A stretch of 64,000 nucleotides of DNA from Candidatus Agathobaculum intestinipullorum. Lineage in GTDB: Bacteria; Bacillota; Clostridia; Oscillospirales; Butyricicoccaceae. Position 1 is the stretch's first letter; each line of letters begins with the position of its first letter. The notes under the pieces were generated by a model. It saw nothing but the letters and a program-made list of their open reading frames with translations, was not told where the DNA came from and made no database searches. Shown piece by piece: positions 50,343 through 60,981 of this stretch. Location of the stretch: the NCBI GenBank assembly GCA_019117485.1, contig DWZQ01000001.1, forward strand, positions 1 through 64,000, in the 5' to 3' direction. The translations under genes and the position numbers were made by a program.

Positions 50343-51425
50343 TTAGCGGTCCATATAGCCTTCGGCACACAGCAGCTCCGCCATCAGAACGGCGCCGCCG
50401 GCCGCGCCGCGCAGGGTGTTATGCGACAGGCTGACAAACTTGTAATCATACAGGGCGTCCTCGCGAAGACGGCCGATCGAAACACCCATACCGCCTTCCA
50501 GATCGCGGTCGAGCTTGGTTTGCGGACGGTTGTCTTCCTCGAAATAGGTCAGGAAATGCTCGGGCGCAGAGGGGAGTTTCGGTTCCTGCGCGCGGCCCTT
50601 ATAGCTGCGCCAACGCGCGATCATCTCCTCCTTAGTCGGTTTGTTCTTGAACTTTACAAATGCCGCTGCCATATGACCGTCAGACGCGGCCACACGCAAG
50701 CACTGCGCGGTGATGACCGGCGAGGTAGCAGGCTCGATGTGGTCGCCTTCGATGTGGCCCCAGACCTTCATCGGCTCTTTCTCGCTCTTTTCTTCCTCGC
50801 CGCCGATGTACGGGATAACATTGTCGACCATTTCTGGCCAGGTTTCAAAGGTCTTGCCCGCGCCGGAAATCGCCTGATAGGTGCAGACGGCGACTTCGGT
50901 CGGCTCAAAGTCGATCAGTGCGGACAGGGCAGGGACATAGCTCTGGATCGAGCAGTTGGACTTGACCGCGATAAAACCACGCTTGGTGCCAAGACGTTTC
51001 CGCTGCGCCGGGATGATCTGCGCGTGATCGGCGTTGATCTCCGGGATGATCATGGGAACATCGGGCGTCATGCGGTGTGCAGAGTTGTTCGAGCAGACCG
51101 GACACTCAAGCTTTGCATATTTTTCCTCCAGCGCGCGGATTTCATCCTTTTTCATATCGACTGCACAGAAGATAAAGTCTACCTTGGAGGCGATCTCCTC
51201 AGCGTCGGCCGTGGCATCGAGCATCACCATGTCACGATATTTCTCCGGCATCGGGACAGCCATTTTCCAGCGGCCTTCGCAGGCCTCGGCGTAGGTTTTG
51301 CCACGGTTGCGTGCGGAAGCGGCAAGCGCCACGACCTCAAACCAGGGATGATTTTCCAGCAGCAGTGAAAAACGCTGGCCAACCATGCCCGTAGCCCCGA
51401 CAATACCCACTTTGTAGTGATTCAT
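50343..51425 (-). CDS. asd: Aspartate-semialdehyde dehydrogenase
   Basis: Asd (360 aa) makes aspartate semialdehyde, the branch point to lysine and threonine. VGIVGATGMVGQRF (residues 5-18) binds NADP, and the catalytic Cys lies in VKSNCSIQSYV near 152. The sequence and length match the archaeal/clostridial subfamily rather than the E. coli type. ATG at 51425 follows GGAAGG; a TTG three codons upstream is possible. It is the first gene after the lysine riboswitch. Confidence 0.92.
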   Translation of the reverse strand: MNHYKVGIVGATGMVGQRFSLLLENHPWFEVVALAASARNRGKTYAEACEGRWKMAVPMPEKYRDMVMLDATADAEEIASKVDFIFCAVDMKKDEIRALEEKYAKLECPVCSNNSAHRMTPDVPMIIPEINADHAQIIPAQRKRLGTKRGFIAVKSNCSIQSYVPALSALIDFEPTEVAVCTYQAISGAGKTFETWPEMVDNVIPYIGGEEEKSEKEPMKVWGHIEGDHIEPATSPVITAQCLRVAASDGHMAAAFVKFKNKPTKEEMIARWRSYKGRAQEPKLPSAPEHFLTYFEEDNRPQTKLDRDLEGGMGVSIGRLREDALYDYKFVSLSHNTLRGAAGGAVLMAELLCAEGYMDR

Positions 51426-51485
51426 TTTGATCAAATCCTTCCAAAAGATTTATTAACGCTTGCATTTTTGCCAAACATGGACAAG

Positions 51486-51514
51486 AAAGAAAAAAACCGG
51501 TTGAAAAACCGGTA
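51486..51514 (-). terminator. Lysine riboswitch terminator
   Basis: On the minus strand TACCGGTT and AACCGGTTTTTTTC form a short GC stem followed by seven T residues. It lies between the aptamer and asd. Confidence 0.82.
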
Positions 51515-51557
51515 TGATCTATACTATAATAGAAAGTGCGGGACAAGCCGCAGCCTT

Positions 51558-51740
51558 CCAAACAGGATAGCTCTCCACCGGCATTTCTGCTGATGACAGA
51601 CGCAGGGATATTCTCCGGAACGTCCAGCCCGGGCTTGCCGCAACAAGAACCGGCTTCGGCGGAAGACCCTTTCTCGGCTGCTTAACGGGTTTACGGACCC
51701 TCCCAGACGATACTGATGAAAACCGCGCCTCTATCTTTGA
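51558..51740 (-). promoter_or_regulatory. lysC leader type: Lysine riboswitch (L-box)
   Basis: On the minus strand the conserved parts run in order: AGATAGAGGCGCGG at the 5' end, CATCAGTA, GGGAGGGTCCGTAAACCCG, AGCAGCCGAGAAAGGGTCT, CCGCCGAAGCCGG, and the closing GTGGAGAGCTATCCTG. These match the five-way-junction lysine aptamer. With the terminator at 51486-51514 it should shut off asd-dapA-dapB when lysine is high. Confidence 0.92.
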
Positions 51741-51759
51741 AACTGTACTTTTCGTTCTT

Positions 51760-51788
51760 ATTGTAGAATAAGGATATTTATTTGTCAA
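51760..51788 (-). promoter_or_regulatory. Promoter of the asd-dapA-dapB operon
   Basis: On the minus strand TTGACA (51788-51783) and TACAAT (51765-51760) are 17 bases apart, about 20 bases before the aptamer. Confidence 0.82.
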
Positions 51789-51821
51789 TAGAACGCGTAA
51801 AAAATTAAAGGAGTGGAAACA

Positions 51822-53528
51822 ATGAAGAGGATAATTTCCTTGTGCTTATGTATGTTGCTGGCGCTTGGCGGACTGTGCATGTCGGCGCCGGCTTCAGCGG
51901 TCGACACCAACGTGACGTTGCGCGTCGGCCTGACCATCGACGGGTCAAGCAGTTTTGCCGACCCGAAGCTGGAGAATGCGTCTGGTTATCCAACCGGCTA
52001 TACGATTGGTCAGATGAATGGCACTACGTTTACCAGCAGCCAGACGGTTTCGTCCTCGCAGCTGACCATCCGGCTGGTGAACGATGCGTTTCAGGTGAGT
52101 GATACGGCGAGCGGTTCGGTGTTATATACCTCATCAGCTGGCGCAGACCATATCGCGATCCGACCGAACAGCACGCTGACTTGGTTTAAGGGTTATAAGT
52201 GGTACGGTGATTTCGTCTACCGCCGTGCATCGGGCAGCAACCTGACTGTAATAAACTATGTCGGGCTGGAGGACTATGTGAAAGGCGTGCTGCCGTACGA
52301 GATCAGCGCGGACTGGCCGGCAGAGGCGCAGAAGGCACAGGCTGTGTGTGCGCGTTCTTTCGCTTTGGGTACGCACAAACATGAGGGCAGCGGTTATGAC
52401 CTGTGCAATACCACGAATTGTCAGGTCTATCTGGGCGCAAACCGCGCGACTGCACAGTCGGACGCGGCAGTGGAGGCAACCCGCGGTGAATATCTGACCT
52501 ATAACGGCGACTTGATCGTTGGTTATTTCTTCTCGTCTGACGGCGGCGCGACTGAGGATGCGGTCAATGTCTGGGGCGGCGATTATCCCTACTTGCAGGG
52601 CAAAGAGGACCCATATGAGACCTACGACAGTTCGTGGAGCGTAACGCTTACGGCAGACGAGGTGCGCCAGAAGCTGACTAACGCGGGATATACGATCGGA
52701 CAAATCGCTAATGTCGAAGTCACCAAGCGCACGGATAACGATAATGTCAATCAGGTGACTGTAACGGATACAAGTGGCAAGCAGGTGGTTATTTCCAAGT
52801 CGAATACGCGCACCGTATTCGGTTTGGACAGCATCCGTTATACCATCACGCCGAATACATCCAACAAGGCGGCTGCGCTGCCGCAGAGCGCCAGCCTGAA
52901 GATTGTTCCGTCGTCGCATAAGGTTCAGCTTGACGGCGAAGCGGTCAAACCGCAGGGCTATAATGTCAATGGCAATAATTATTACAAACTGCGGGACATT
53001 GCGTACTTACTCAGCGGCACGGACAGCCAGTTTAATGTAACATGGGAGGCGGATAAGAACCGCATCCTGCTGACCACCGAAAGCCCGTACCAGCTGGTGG
53101 GCGGAGAAATGACCGATTCGGTTTCGGCCGTCATCCAGAGCAGCTTGCCTTCGGATTCTGTAATCTCGCTCGACGGCAAGACGATTTCTCTGACCGGCTA
53201 CCGCATTAACGGCAACAATTACTATCAGCTGCGCGCAATGGGTGACGCACTGGGGTTTGGTGTAGATTTTGATGAGGACAGCAAAACTGTGCTGATTACT
53301 TCTGATGAAACGCTGCCGGAAGACTCGGAGGGACCGTCTACGCCGGAGACCAAGCCGGATCAAAATGGGCAGCCGTCTACGCCACCGGTCAGCTATACCT
53401 TTACCGGTAGCGGCTGGGGGCATAGCGTCGGCATGAGCCAGTGGGGAGCATATGCGATGGCGCAGCAAGGCTTTACCTATGAGGAAATCCTTAAATTCTA
53501 TTTTACCGGTATTGCAATCGCCGGTTGA
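51822..53528 (+). CDS. SpoIID/LytB-type protein with internal copper-amine-oxidase-like repeats
   Basis: This 568-residue secreted protein has a signal peptide (1-26). The SpoIID domain starts near residue 75; LEDYVKGVLPYEISADWP near 147 holds the catalytic-type Glu of this peptidoglycan lytic transglycosylase family, with CARSFAL and SSDGGATEDAVNVWGG after it. Two copper-amine-oxidase N-terminal-like repeats follow (about 358-425 and 440-497; NGNNYYKLRDIAYLL and NGNNYYQLRAMGDALGF). The SpoIID end motif SGWGHSVGMSQWGAYAMAQQ comes after them, near 530. AAAGGAGTGG precedes the ATG. It may be SpoIID itself or a vegetative relative. Confidence 0.85.
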   Translation: MKRIISLCLCMLLALGGLCMSAPASAVDTNVTLRVGLTIDGSSSFADPKLENASGYPTGYTIGQMNGTTFTSSQTVSSSQLTIRLVNDAFQVSDTASGSVLYTSSAGADHIAIRPNSTLTWFKGYKWYGDFVYRRASGSNLTVINYVGLEDYVKGVLPYEISADWPAEAQKAQAVCARSFALGTHKHEGSGYDLCNTTNCQVYLGANRATAQSDAAVEATRGEYLTYNGDLIVGYFFSSDGGATEDAVNVWGGDYPYLQGKEDPYETYDSSWSVTLTADEVRQKLTNAGYTIGQIANVEVTKRTDNDNVNQVTVTDTSGKQVVISKSNTRTVFGLDSIRYTITPNTSNKAAALPQSASLKIVPSSHKVQLDGEAVKPQGYNVNGNNYYKLRDIAYLLSGTDSQFNVTWEADKNRILLTTESPYQLVGGEMTDSVSAVIQSSLPSDSVISLDGKTISLTGYRINGNNYYQLRAMGDALGFGVDFDEDSKTVLITSDETLPEDSEGPSTPETKPDQNGQPSTPPVSYTFTGSGWGHSVGMSQWGAYAMAQQGFTYEEILKFYFTGIAIAG

Positions 53529-53553
53529 CGCAGCGAAAGAAAAGGAGGCATGG

Positions 53554-53574
53554 CATGGGCGCAGTGCGCCCATG
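53554..53574 (+). other. Perfect hairpin between ribosome site and queA start
   Basis: CATGGGCGC and GCGCCCATG pair over nine bases around AGT. AAAGGAGG lies at 53541-53548 and the queA ATG at 53583, so the hairpin sits between them. Confidence 0.7.
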
Positions 53575-53582
53575 CCTTTGTG

Positions 53583-54608
53583 ATGAAAAAAAGCGATTTT
53601 TATTTTGACCTGCCCGAGCGTTTGATTGCGCAGCATCCACTGGAGCAGCGCGACGCGTCGCGCCTTTTGGTGCTCAACCGCGCGGATGGTTCGGTGACGC
53701 ACCGGCACTTCCGCGACCTGCTCGAGTATGTGCAGCCGGGCGACTGCATGGTGTTCAACAACTCTCGTGTGATTCCGGCGCGGCTGATGGGGCACGCGGT
53801 CGGCAAGACAACGCCGATTGAAGTGCTTCTGCTGATCGACCGTGGCGAGGGTCTGTGGGAGTGCCTGACCCGTCCGGGGCGCAAGACCCGCGAAGGCGTC
53901 GAGCTGGTATTTGGTGACGGTTTGCTGACCGCAACAGTCGAGTCCGTCCAGCCGGATGGCAACCGGTTGATCCGTTTCCACTATGACGGTATCTTCCTTG
54001 AGATACTTGATAAACTGGGAACCATGCCGTTGCCACCTTATATCAAGGAAAAATTGGACGACCCCGAGCGATACCAGACGGTGTATTCCAAAACACCCGG
54101 CTCAGCCGCCGCGCCGACCGCAGGCTTACACTTTACGCCAGAACTACTGGAGCAGCTCAAGGCCAAAGGCGTTAGTTTGGCCTTTGTTACGCTGCACGTT
54201 GGTTTGGGTACGTTCCGTCCGGTCAAGGAGGATGAAATTACCGACCATGTGATGCACTCGGAATACTATGTCATGGACGGGGAAACTGCTGCTCTCATCA
54301 ATAGAACGCGGGAAAACGGCGGAAAAATTTGGGCAGTAGGCACGACGGCCACCCGCACGCTTGAGACCATTGCCGCCGAGGACGGAACGGTGTGCGCGCA
54401 ATCGGGCTGGACGGATATTTTCATTTATCCGGGCTACCGCTTCAAGGCGGTCGATCATCTGGTGACCAACTTTCACTTGCCGGAGTCGACGCTGATGATG
54501 CTGATTTCGGCCTTTGCCACCCGTGAGATGGTGATGGAGGCATACCGGCAGGCCATCGAGGAAGAATACCGATTTTTCTCATTCGGCGACTCCATGCTGC
54601 TTTATTAA
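53583..54608 (+). CDS. queA: S-adenosylmethionine:tRNA ribosyltransferase-isomerase
   Basis: QueA (341 aa) moves the ribosyl part of SAM onto preQ1 in tRNA, giving epoxyqueuosine. [26 protein letters not shown] is the usual N-terminus (quoted in part: [16 protein letters not shown]). [13 protein letters not shown] and [10 protein letters not shown] near 57 follow, with [10 protein letters not shown] near 207 and [17 protein letters not shown] near 293. The start is ATG 53583 (or GTG 53580) by alignment to the family; an upstream in-frame ATG at 53550 is only one base from the ribosome site. Confidence 0.93.
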   Translation: MKKSDFYFDLPERLIAQHPLEQRDASRLLVLNRADGSVTHRHFRDLLEYVQPGDCMVFNNSRVIPARLMGHAVGKTTPIEVLLLIDRGEGLWECLTRPGRKTREGVELVFGDGLLTATVESVQPDGNRLIRFHYDGIFLEILDKLGTMPLPPYIKEKLDDPERYQTVYSKTPGSAAAPTAGLHFTPELLEQLKAKGVSLAFVTLHVGLGTFRPVKEDEITDHVMHSEYYVMDGETAALINRTRENGGKIWAVGTTATRTLETIAAEDGTVCAQSGWTDIFIYPGYRFKAVDHLVTNFHLPESTLMMLISAFATREMVMEAYRQAIEEEYRFFSFGDSMLLY

Positions 54609-54632
54609 ATGTTACTGTGACAAGAGGGAATT

Positions 54633-55775
54633 ATGCAAATCGGAACTTTTGAATTACTGAAAACGGAAGGAAATGCCCGTCGTGGTGTGTTCCATACTGC
54701 ACACGGCACAGTGCAGACGCCGGTGTTCCAGAATGTCGGCACAGCGGGCGCGATCAAGGGTGCGGTCGATGCGTTTGACCTGAAAGAACTGGGCTGCCAG
54801 ATTGAACTGTCCAACACATATCATCTGCATGTCCGCCCCGGTGACCAGATCGTTAAACAGATGGGCGGCCTCCATAAGTTTATGCGCTGGGACGGTCCGA
54901 TGCTGACGGATTCGGGTGGATTTCAAGTGTTTTCGCTCGCAACGCTGCGCAAGATCCGCGAGGAAGGCGTAACCTTCCATTCGCATGTGGACGGCCGTAA
55001 GATTTTCATGGGGCCGGAGGAGAGCATGCGTATCCAATCCAACCTCGGTTCGGATATTGCGATGGCGTTTGACGAGTGCATTGAAAATCCTGCACCGCGC
55101 GAGTATGTCAAGGACTCGATCGACCGTACAACGCGCTGGCTGCGTCGCTGCAAAACTGAGCTCGACCGGCTGAATAGCCTGCCGGACACGGTAAACCCGC
55201 ACCAGATGCTGTTTGGCATCAATCAGGGCAGTACCTACGACGATCTGCGCGTTGAGCATATGCAGCAGATCGCGGAGTTGGATCTGCCGGGCTATGCAAT
55301 TGGCGGGCTGGCGGTGGGTGAAAGCACCGAGGTCATGTACCACATCCTCGACGTGGTATTGCCGCACGCGCCGGCAAACAAGCCGCGATACCTGATGGGG
55401 GTTGGTACGCCGTCTAACATCATTGAAGGTGTTGCCCGCGGGGTGGACTTTTTCGACTGCGTTATGCCGACGCGCAATGCGCGACACGGACATCTGTTTA
55501 CGCACAACGGCATCATGAACATTATGAACGCCAAATATCAAACCGACGAACGGCCAATTGAAGAGGGCTGCCAATGTCCGACCTGCCGCCGGTTTAGCCG
55601 CGCCTACCTGCGCCATCTGCTCAAAAGCGGGGAAATGCTTTCTCAGCGCCTGCTGGTCATGCATAACCTGTGGTTTTATAATCACCTGATGCAGGAAATC
55701 CGCGATGCGCTCGATAACGGTACCTTTGCCGCGTTCCGCGCGGAATATAGCGAGAAGATGAGCAAGCGTATTTGA
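54633..55775 (+). CDS. tgt: tRNA-guanine transglycosylase
   Basis: Tgt (380 aa) swaps guanine 34 for preQ1 in the anticodon of four tRNAs. LTDSGGFQVFSL near 90 holds the catalytic Asp region, GGLAVGES near 229, and FFDCVMPTRNARHGHLFT near 272 the second Asp. The zinc site is CQCPTCRRFSRAYLRHLL near 312 plus a later His. It follows queA by 24 bases; the pair makes a queuosine operon. Confidence 0.95.
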   Translation: MQIGTFELLKTEGNARRGVFHTAHGTVQTPVFQNVGTAGAIKGAVDAFDLKELGCQIELSNTYHLHVRPGDQIVKQMGGLHKFMRWDGPMLTDSGGFQVFSLATLRKIREEGVTFHSHVDGRKIFMGPEESMRIQSNLGSDIAMAFDECIENPAPREYVKDSIDRTTRWLRRCKTELDRLNSLPDTVNPHQMLFGINQGSTYDDLRVEHMQQIAELDLPGYAIGGLAVGESTEVMYHILDVVLPHAPANKPRYLMGVGTPSNIIEGVARGVDFFDCVMPTRNARHGHLFTHNGIMNIMNAKYQTDERPIEEGCQCPTCRRFSRAYLRHLLKSGEMLSQRLLVMHNLWFYNHLMQEIRDALDNGTFAAFRAEYSEKMSKRI

Positions 55776-55786
55776 TTTGCGCATAT

Positions 55787-55812
55787 AAAGCCGGGTAAAA
55801 CCCGGCTTTTTG
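55787..55812 (+). terminator. Terminator after tgt
   Basis: AAAGCCGGG and CCCGGCTTT pair around a five-base loop and TT follows. Confidence 0.85.
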
Positions 55813-55865
55813 CATGCATATCGTATATGACCGCCGCATACCTTTTGATGAAATGGGGTATTGCC

Positions 55866-57428
55866 GTGCGGATTCACAAAAAAACTATCCTTTATGCTGC
55901 AGGCGTGCTGGCCTGCGGAAATATTGCGCTGCAAGTGCTCGGCTTTGCCTATCGCGTACTGCTCAGCCATTATGCAGGTGCAGAGGGATTAGGGGTATAC
56001 CGGCTGGTCAACTCGGTCTATCTGGTATGCAATGCAGGCTGCTTGTCTGGTGTCACCATGGCTTGTTCGCGGCTGAGCGCAGCAAGCGAAGCGCGTGGCG
56101 AGCAGTATAAAGTCCGTGCAGTTTTGCACCTTGCATTCCGCGTATTTTTCACGCTCTGCCTGTTGTGTGGCGTGGTGTTGTTACTGGACGGGCAGGGGAT
56201 AGCGGGCGGTATATTAGGCGACAGCCGCTGTGCGCGGGCGTTTCCTTTCCTGCTGCTGTGTCTGGCGCTGACCGGCATAGAGAATATTTTTAAGTCCCTG
56301 TTCATCGGGCTGGAGCGCATGCAATATGCCGCTGTGTCCGAGGTCACCGAGCAACTCATCCGCATTGGTGCGGTCTGGTTGCTGCTCAGACAATACCAAG
56401 GCGAGAATTATGGCACGATTGCGATGCTCATTTTTGCGGGTATGGTGGCAAGTGAAATCTTCAGCGCATCTTTTTTGACCATATTGTACCGGCGTGGGTT
56501 GGCGGGACGCACGCCTGCCGCGCCGCTTGACCGCACAACTGCACGGCAGTTCTTTTTCATTGCACTGCCGGTGTCCGCATCTGCGCTGTTGGGAAACGTC
56601 ATTGGCTCGGCAGGGTCAATCCTGCTGCCGAAGCGGCTGATGTTGGCTGGGTTGACCTATGAGCAGGCGCTATCCGCGCTCGGCGTGCTGTCCGGCATGG
56701 CGATGCCATTGCTGCTTTTGCCGGTTGCCTTGATTAGCTCAGTTTGCACGGCTCTGCTGCCCGCTGTGACCGCTGCGCAGGCAACCGGCAATCAAAAGCG
56801 CGTGCGCGCACTGACCGGCCGCGCGGTCACCACGGTTGGTCTGATCGGCGTGCCGGCAACGGCGGTTCTTGTGCCGCTCGCGCCTGCACTTAGCGCGCGT
56901 ATTTTCGACCAATCGCTCAGCACACCCTATGTTTCGCTGCTCGGCGTGACAGCTATGTTATGCTATTACCAGATGGCCGCGGGCAGCCTGCTCAATGCGC
57001 TCGGAATGCAGCATTGGCAGGTGGTGATTTCAGTCAGTGCGGAGCTGCTGCAGGTACTGCTCATGTATCGCTGGTGTGCGCAGCCCGCTTGGGGTATCTA
57101 TGGGTATCTGGGTGCGATGGCACTGACGGAAGCGCTGGCCTTTGTCTTATCGCTTACGCTGCTGCATCGGAAAACCGGTTTTGTGTTGCGGCCTGTGCGG
57201 CGTTTCGGCGTACCATTGCTGTGCGGTGCGGCACTGTACGGCTGGACACGCGTGTTTTTTGCATGGTTTTCTCAGCACAGCGTATCGGAGACTGCCGCGC
57301 TCTTTTGGACAGCGGCGGGTGCGGCTGCACTCTATCTGCTGGTGCTGAGGCTGATGGACGTGCATCTGTGGACGTATCTATCCCGGCGGATCGAAAAAAC
57401 CGCGTTGCCGCGGTTACATCTCTGGTAA
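55866..57428 (+). CDS. SpoVB-like lipid-linked precursor flippase (MVF/PST family)
   Basis: This 520-residue protein has about 14 membrane segments and belongs to the oligosaccharide flippase superfamily, closest in pattern to SpoVB-type proteins of sporulators (GNIALQVLGFAYRVLLSHYAG near the start, LGVYRLVNSVY near 43). It probably moves lipid-linked sugars or peptidoglycan precursors across the membrane. The start is uncertain: GTG 55866 has GGGGT upstream, while ATG 55827 and 55848 lack a site. Whether it is true SpoVB cannot be settled from sequence alone. Confidence 0.78.
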   Translation: MRIHKKTILYAAGVLACGNIALQVLGFAYRVLLSHYAGAEGLGVYRLVNSVYLVCNAGCLSGVTMACSRLSAASEARGEQYKVRAVLHLAFRVFFTLCLLCGVVLLLDGQGIAGGILGDSRCARAFPFLLLCLALTGIENIFKSLFIGLERMQYAAVSEVTEQLIRIGAVWLLLRQYQGENYGTIAMLIFAGMVASEIFSASFLTILYRRGLAGRTPAAPLDRTTARQFFFIALPVSASALLGNVIGSAGSILLPKRLMLAGLTYEQALSALGVLSGMAMPLLLLPVALISSVCTALLPAVTAAQATGNQKRVRALTGRAVTTVGLIGVPATAVLVPLAPALSARIFDQSLSTPYVSLLGVTAMLCYYQMAAGSLLNALGMQHWQVVISVSAELLQVLLMYRWCAQPAWGIYGYLGAMALTEALAFVLSLTLLHRKTGFVLRPVRRFGVPLLCGAALYGWTRVFFAWFSQHSVSETAALFWTAAGAAALYLLVLRLMDVHLWTYLSRRIEKTALPRLHLW

Positions 57429-57432
57429 AGAC

Positions 57433-57461
57433 TTGACAAACCGGGTAGAAACCGCTAAGAT
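57433..57461 (+). promoter_or_regulatory. Possible promoter of the RNA methyltransferase gene
   Basis: TTGACA (57433-57438) and TAAGAT (57456-57461) are 17 bases apart. A terminator-like hairpin follows within the predicted leader. Confidence 0.55.
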
Positions 57462-57475
57462 AACGACAAAAGGAC

Positions 57476-57509
57476 GGCTCCTGCCCGCAGCTTCGGCAGG
57501 AGCCTTTTT
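57476..57509 (+). terminator. Terminator-type hairpin before the RNA methyltransferase gene
   Basis: GGCTCCTGCC (57476-57485) and GGCAGGAGCC (57495-57504) pair over ten bases and TTTTT follows. It may end the flippase gene or attenuate the next one. Confidence 0.82.
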
Positions 57510-57534
57510 GCAGGAAGAAAAGGGGAGTAGACCT

Positions 57535-58686
57535 ATGGAATTGACCCTGTGCTGTCCGACATTGTTCGGTTTGGAAGGTATTGTTGCAGACGAGCTTCGT
57601 TTTGGTGGAAGCCTGACCGAAGTGCATGCGGAAAACGGTCGCGTGCTGTTCGAGGGCGATGAAAATACGCTGGCGTGGGCAAATCTCCATTTGCGCTGCG
57701 CCGAGCGCGTGCTCATCCGTCTGGGGACGTTCCCGGCCAAGACGTTTGATCAGTTGTTCGAGGGTGTGCGTGCGTTGCCATGGGAGCAATTCATCCCGCA
57801 CGACGGTGCGTTCCCTGTCAAGGGGCACAGCCTGAATTCTGCGCTACACTCTATCCCGGACTGCCAGAAGATCGTGAAAAAGGCAGTGGCCGCGCGGCTG
57901 AGCTCGTGCTATCATCAGAACTGGTTTGAGGAAAGCGGCGCCAAGTATCAGATTCAGTTTGCTATTATGCACGACAAGGCCGAACTGTTTTTGGATACCT
58001 CCGGCGCGGGTTTGCACAAACGCGGATACCGTGCCAACAGTAATGCTGCCCCGCTGCGCGAGACGCTGGCGGCGGCGATGGTCAAGGTGGCACGCTGGCG
58101 TGGGCGAGAGCCGCTGATCGACCCGTTCTGTGGCTCGGGTACGATTGCGATTGAAGCGGCGCTGATTGCGCAGCGGCGTGCGCCCGGTCTGATGCGTGCA
58201 TTTGATGCGGAAAAGTGGAACTGCATTGATGCAGCAGTCTGGCGGCAGGCACGCGAGGATGCGTTGGAGATGACCGACGGCAGCGCGCGCTTTGATATTG
58301 TCGGCAGTGACATTGACCCGGCCTGTGTGCAGCTTTCTATTGAGAATGCGCGCAAGGCAGGCGTATCCGGAACGGTGTTTTTTGAGCAAAAGGACGCGTT
58401 GGAGCGCGATTACCATGGCAGCGGCACGCTGTTTGCCAACCCGCCTTATGGTGAACGCCTGCTCGATGTACAAGCAGCGGAAGAATTGTACACAAAACTT
58501 GGTAGGGCGGTTGCGGGAAGCCCGATGAAGCAGTATATCCTCAGCTCAGATCCGCTATTCGAACGGTGCTATGGCCGTAAGGCGGACAAACGCCGCAAAC
58601 TGTACAATGGTATGCTCAAATGTGAGCTGCATATGTACTTTAAGCACTCGGGTACCCGCACTGCTAAACCGCAAAAGCGGGATTGA
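57535..58686 (+). CDS. THUMP-domain class I SAM-dependent RNA methyltransferase (RlmL/YpsC-like)
   Basis: This 383-residue protein probably methylates a guanine in 23S rRNA. The THUMP RNA-binding domain covers about 40-160. The methyltransferase domain has DPFCGSGTIAIEAALIA near 198-214, VGSDIDPACVQLSIENAR near 257, and the catalytic NPPYGERL near 302. It is the short form without the RlmK domain. GGGGAGTAGACCT precedes the ATG. Confidence 0.9.
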   Translation: MELTLCCPTLFGLEGIVADELRFGGSLTEVHAENGRVLFEGDENTLAWANLHLRCAERVLIRLGTFPAKTFDQLFEGVRALPWEQFIPHDGAFPVKGHSLNSALHSIPDCQKIVKKAVAARLSSCYHQNWFEESGAKYQIQFAIMHDKAELFLDTSGAGLHKRGYRANSNAAPLRETLAAAMVKVARWRGREPLIDPFCGSGTIAIEAALIAQRRAPGLMRAFDAEKWNCIDAAVWRQAREDALEMTDGSARFDIVGSDIDPACVQLSIENARKAGVSGTVFFEQKDALERDYHGSGTLFANPPYGERLLDVQAAEELYTKLGRAVAGSPMKQYILSSDPLFERCYGRKADKRRKLYNGMLKCELHMYFKHSGTRTAKPQKRD

Positions 58687-58738
58687 ACGGATTCACAAAA
58701 AATTTAAAATCTTTTTAGTGTTTTTTCCAAAAAAACAC

Positions 58739-58770
58739 TTGCCATTCGGGAATACTTGATGTAATATAAT
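58739..58770 (+). promoter_or_regulatory. Promoter region of groESL
   Basis: TATAAT is at 58765-58770, just before the CIRCE operator. The best -35 box is TTGCCA (58739-58744), with a long 20-base gap; TAATAT at 58763 would shorten it to 18. Confidence 0.6.
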
Positions 58771-58777
58771 ACTCGAG

Positions 58778-58804
58778 TTAGCACTCTTGATATTTGAGTG
58801 CTAA
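58778..58804 (+). promoter_or_regulatory. CIRCE operator (HrcA binding site)
   Basis: TTAGCACTC (58778-58786), nine bases, then GAGTGCTAA (58796-58804): an exact match to the CIRCE inverted repeat. HrcA should repress groESL here in the absence of heat or protein stress. Confidence 0.96.
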
Positions 58805-58848
58805 ACCCCTGAATGTGTTTATTCTAATTTTCATAGGAGGCATCCGTT

Positions 58849-60788
<1,940 letters not shown>

Positions 60789-60813
60789 GTCTGTAAAAAA
60801 TAGAGTTGAGATT

Positions 60814-60854
60814 TGGCCCGGCGTATACCAATATTGGTGTGCGCCGGGCTTTTG
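60814..60854 (+). terminator. Terminator of groESL
   Basis: GCCCGGCG (60816-60823) and CGCCGGGC (60842-60849) pair, with an inner ACCAATATTGGT stem, and TTTTG follows. Confidence 0.85.
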
Positions 60855-60928
60855 TTGTGCAATTGCTGCCAAGAAAAAACCGTTGTTGTGATGGGTTTAC
60901 GATAAGTACAAGATAATCATGGTTTTAC

Positions 60929-60957
60929 TGTACATTCTGATAAAGGCATGCTATACT
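60929..60957 (+). promoter_or_regulatory. Possible promoter of the nfeD-SPFH operon
   Basis: TGTACA (60929-60934) and TATACT (60952-60957) are 17 bases apart. Confidence 0.55.
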
Positions 60958-60981
60958 GTTGCCAAAGGAGGGATCAGAACC

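Noticed and set aside
54654-55970. A 438-codon open frame on the minus strand
   Set aside because: It is antisense to tgt and crosses the terminator after it.
58718-58739. AT-rich inverted repeat before the groESL promoter
   Set aside because: AGTGTTTTTT and AAAAAACACT can pair, but the stem is weak and overlaps the likely -35 region; it is not strong enough to call a terminator.
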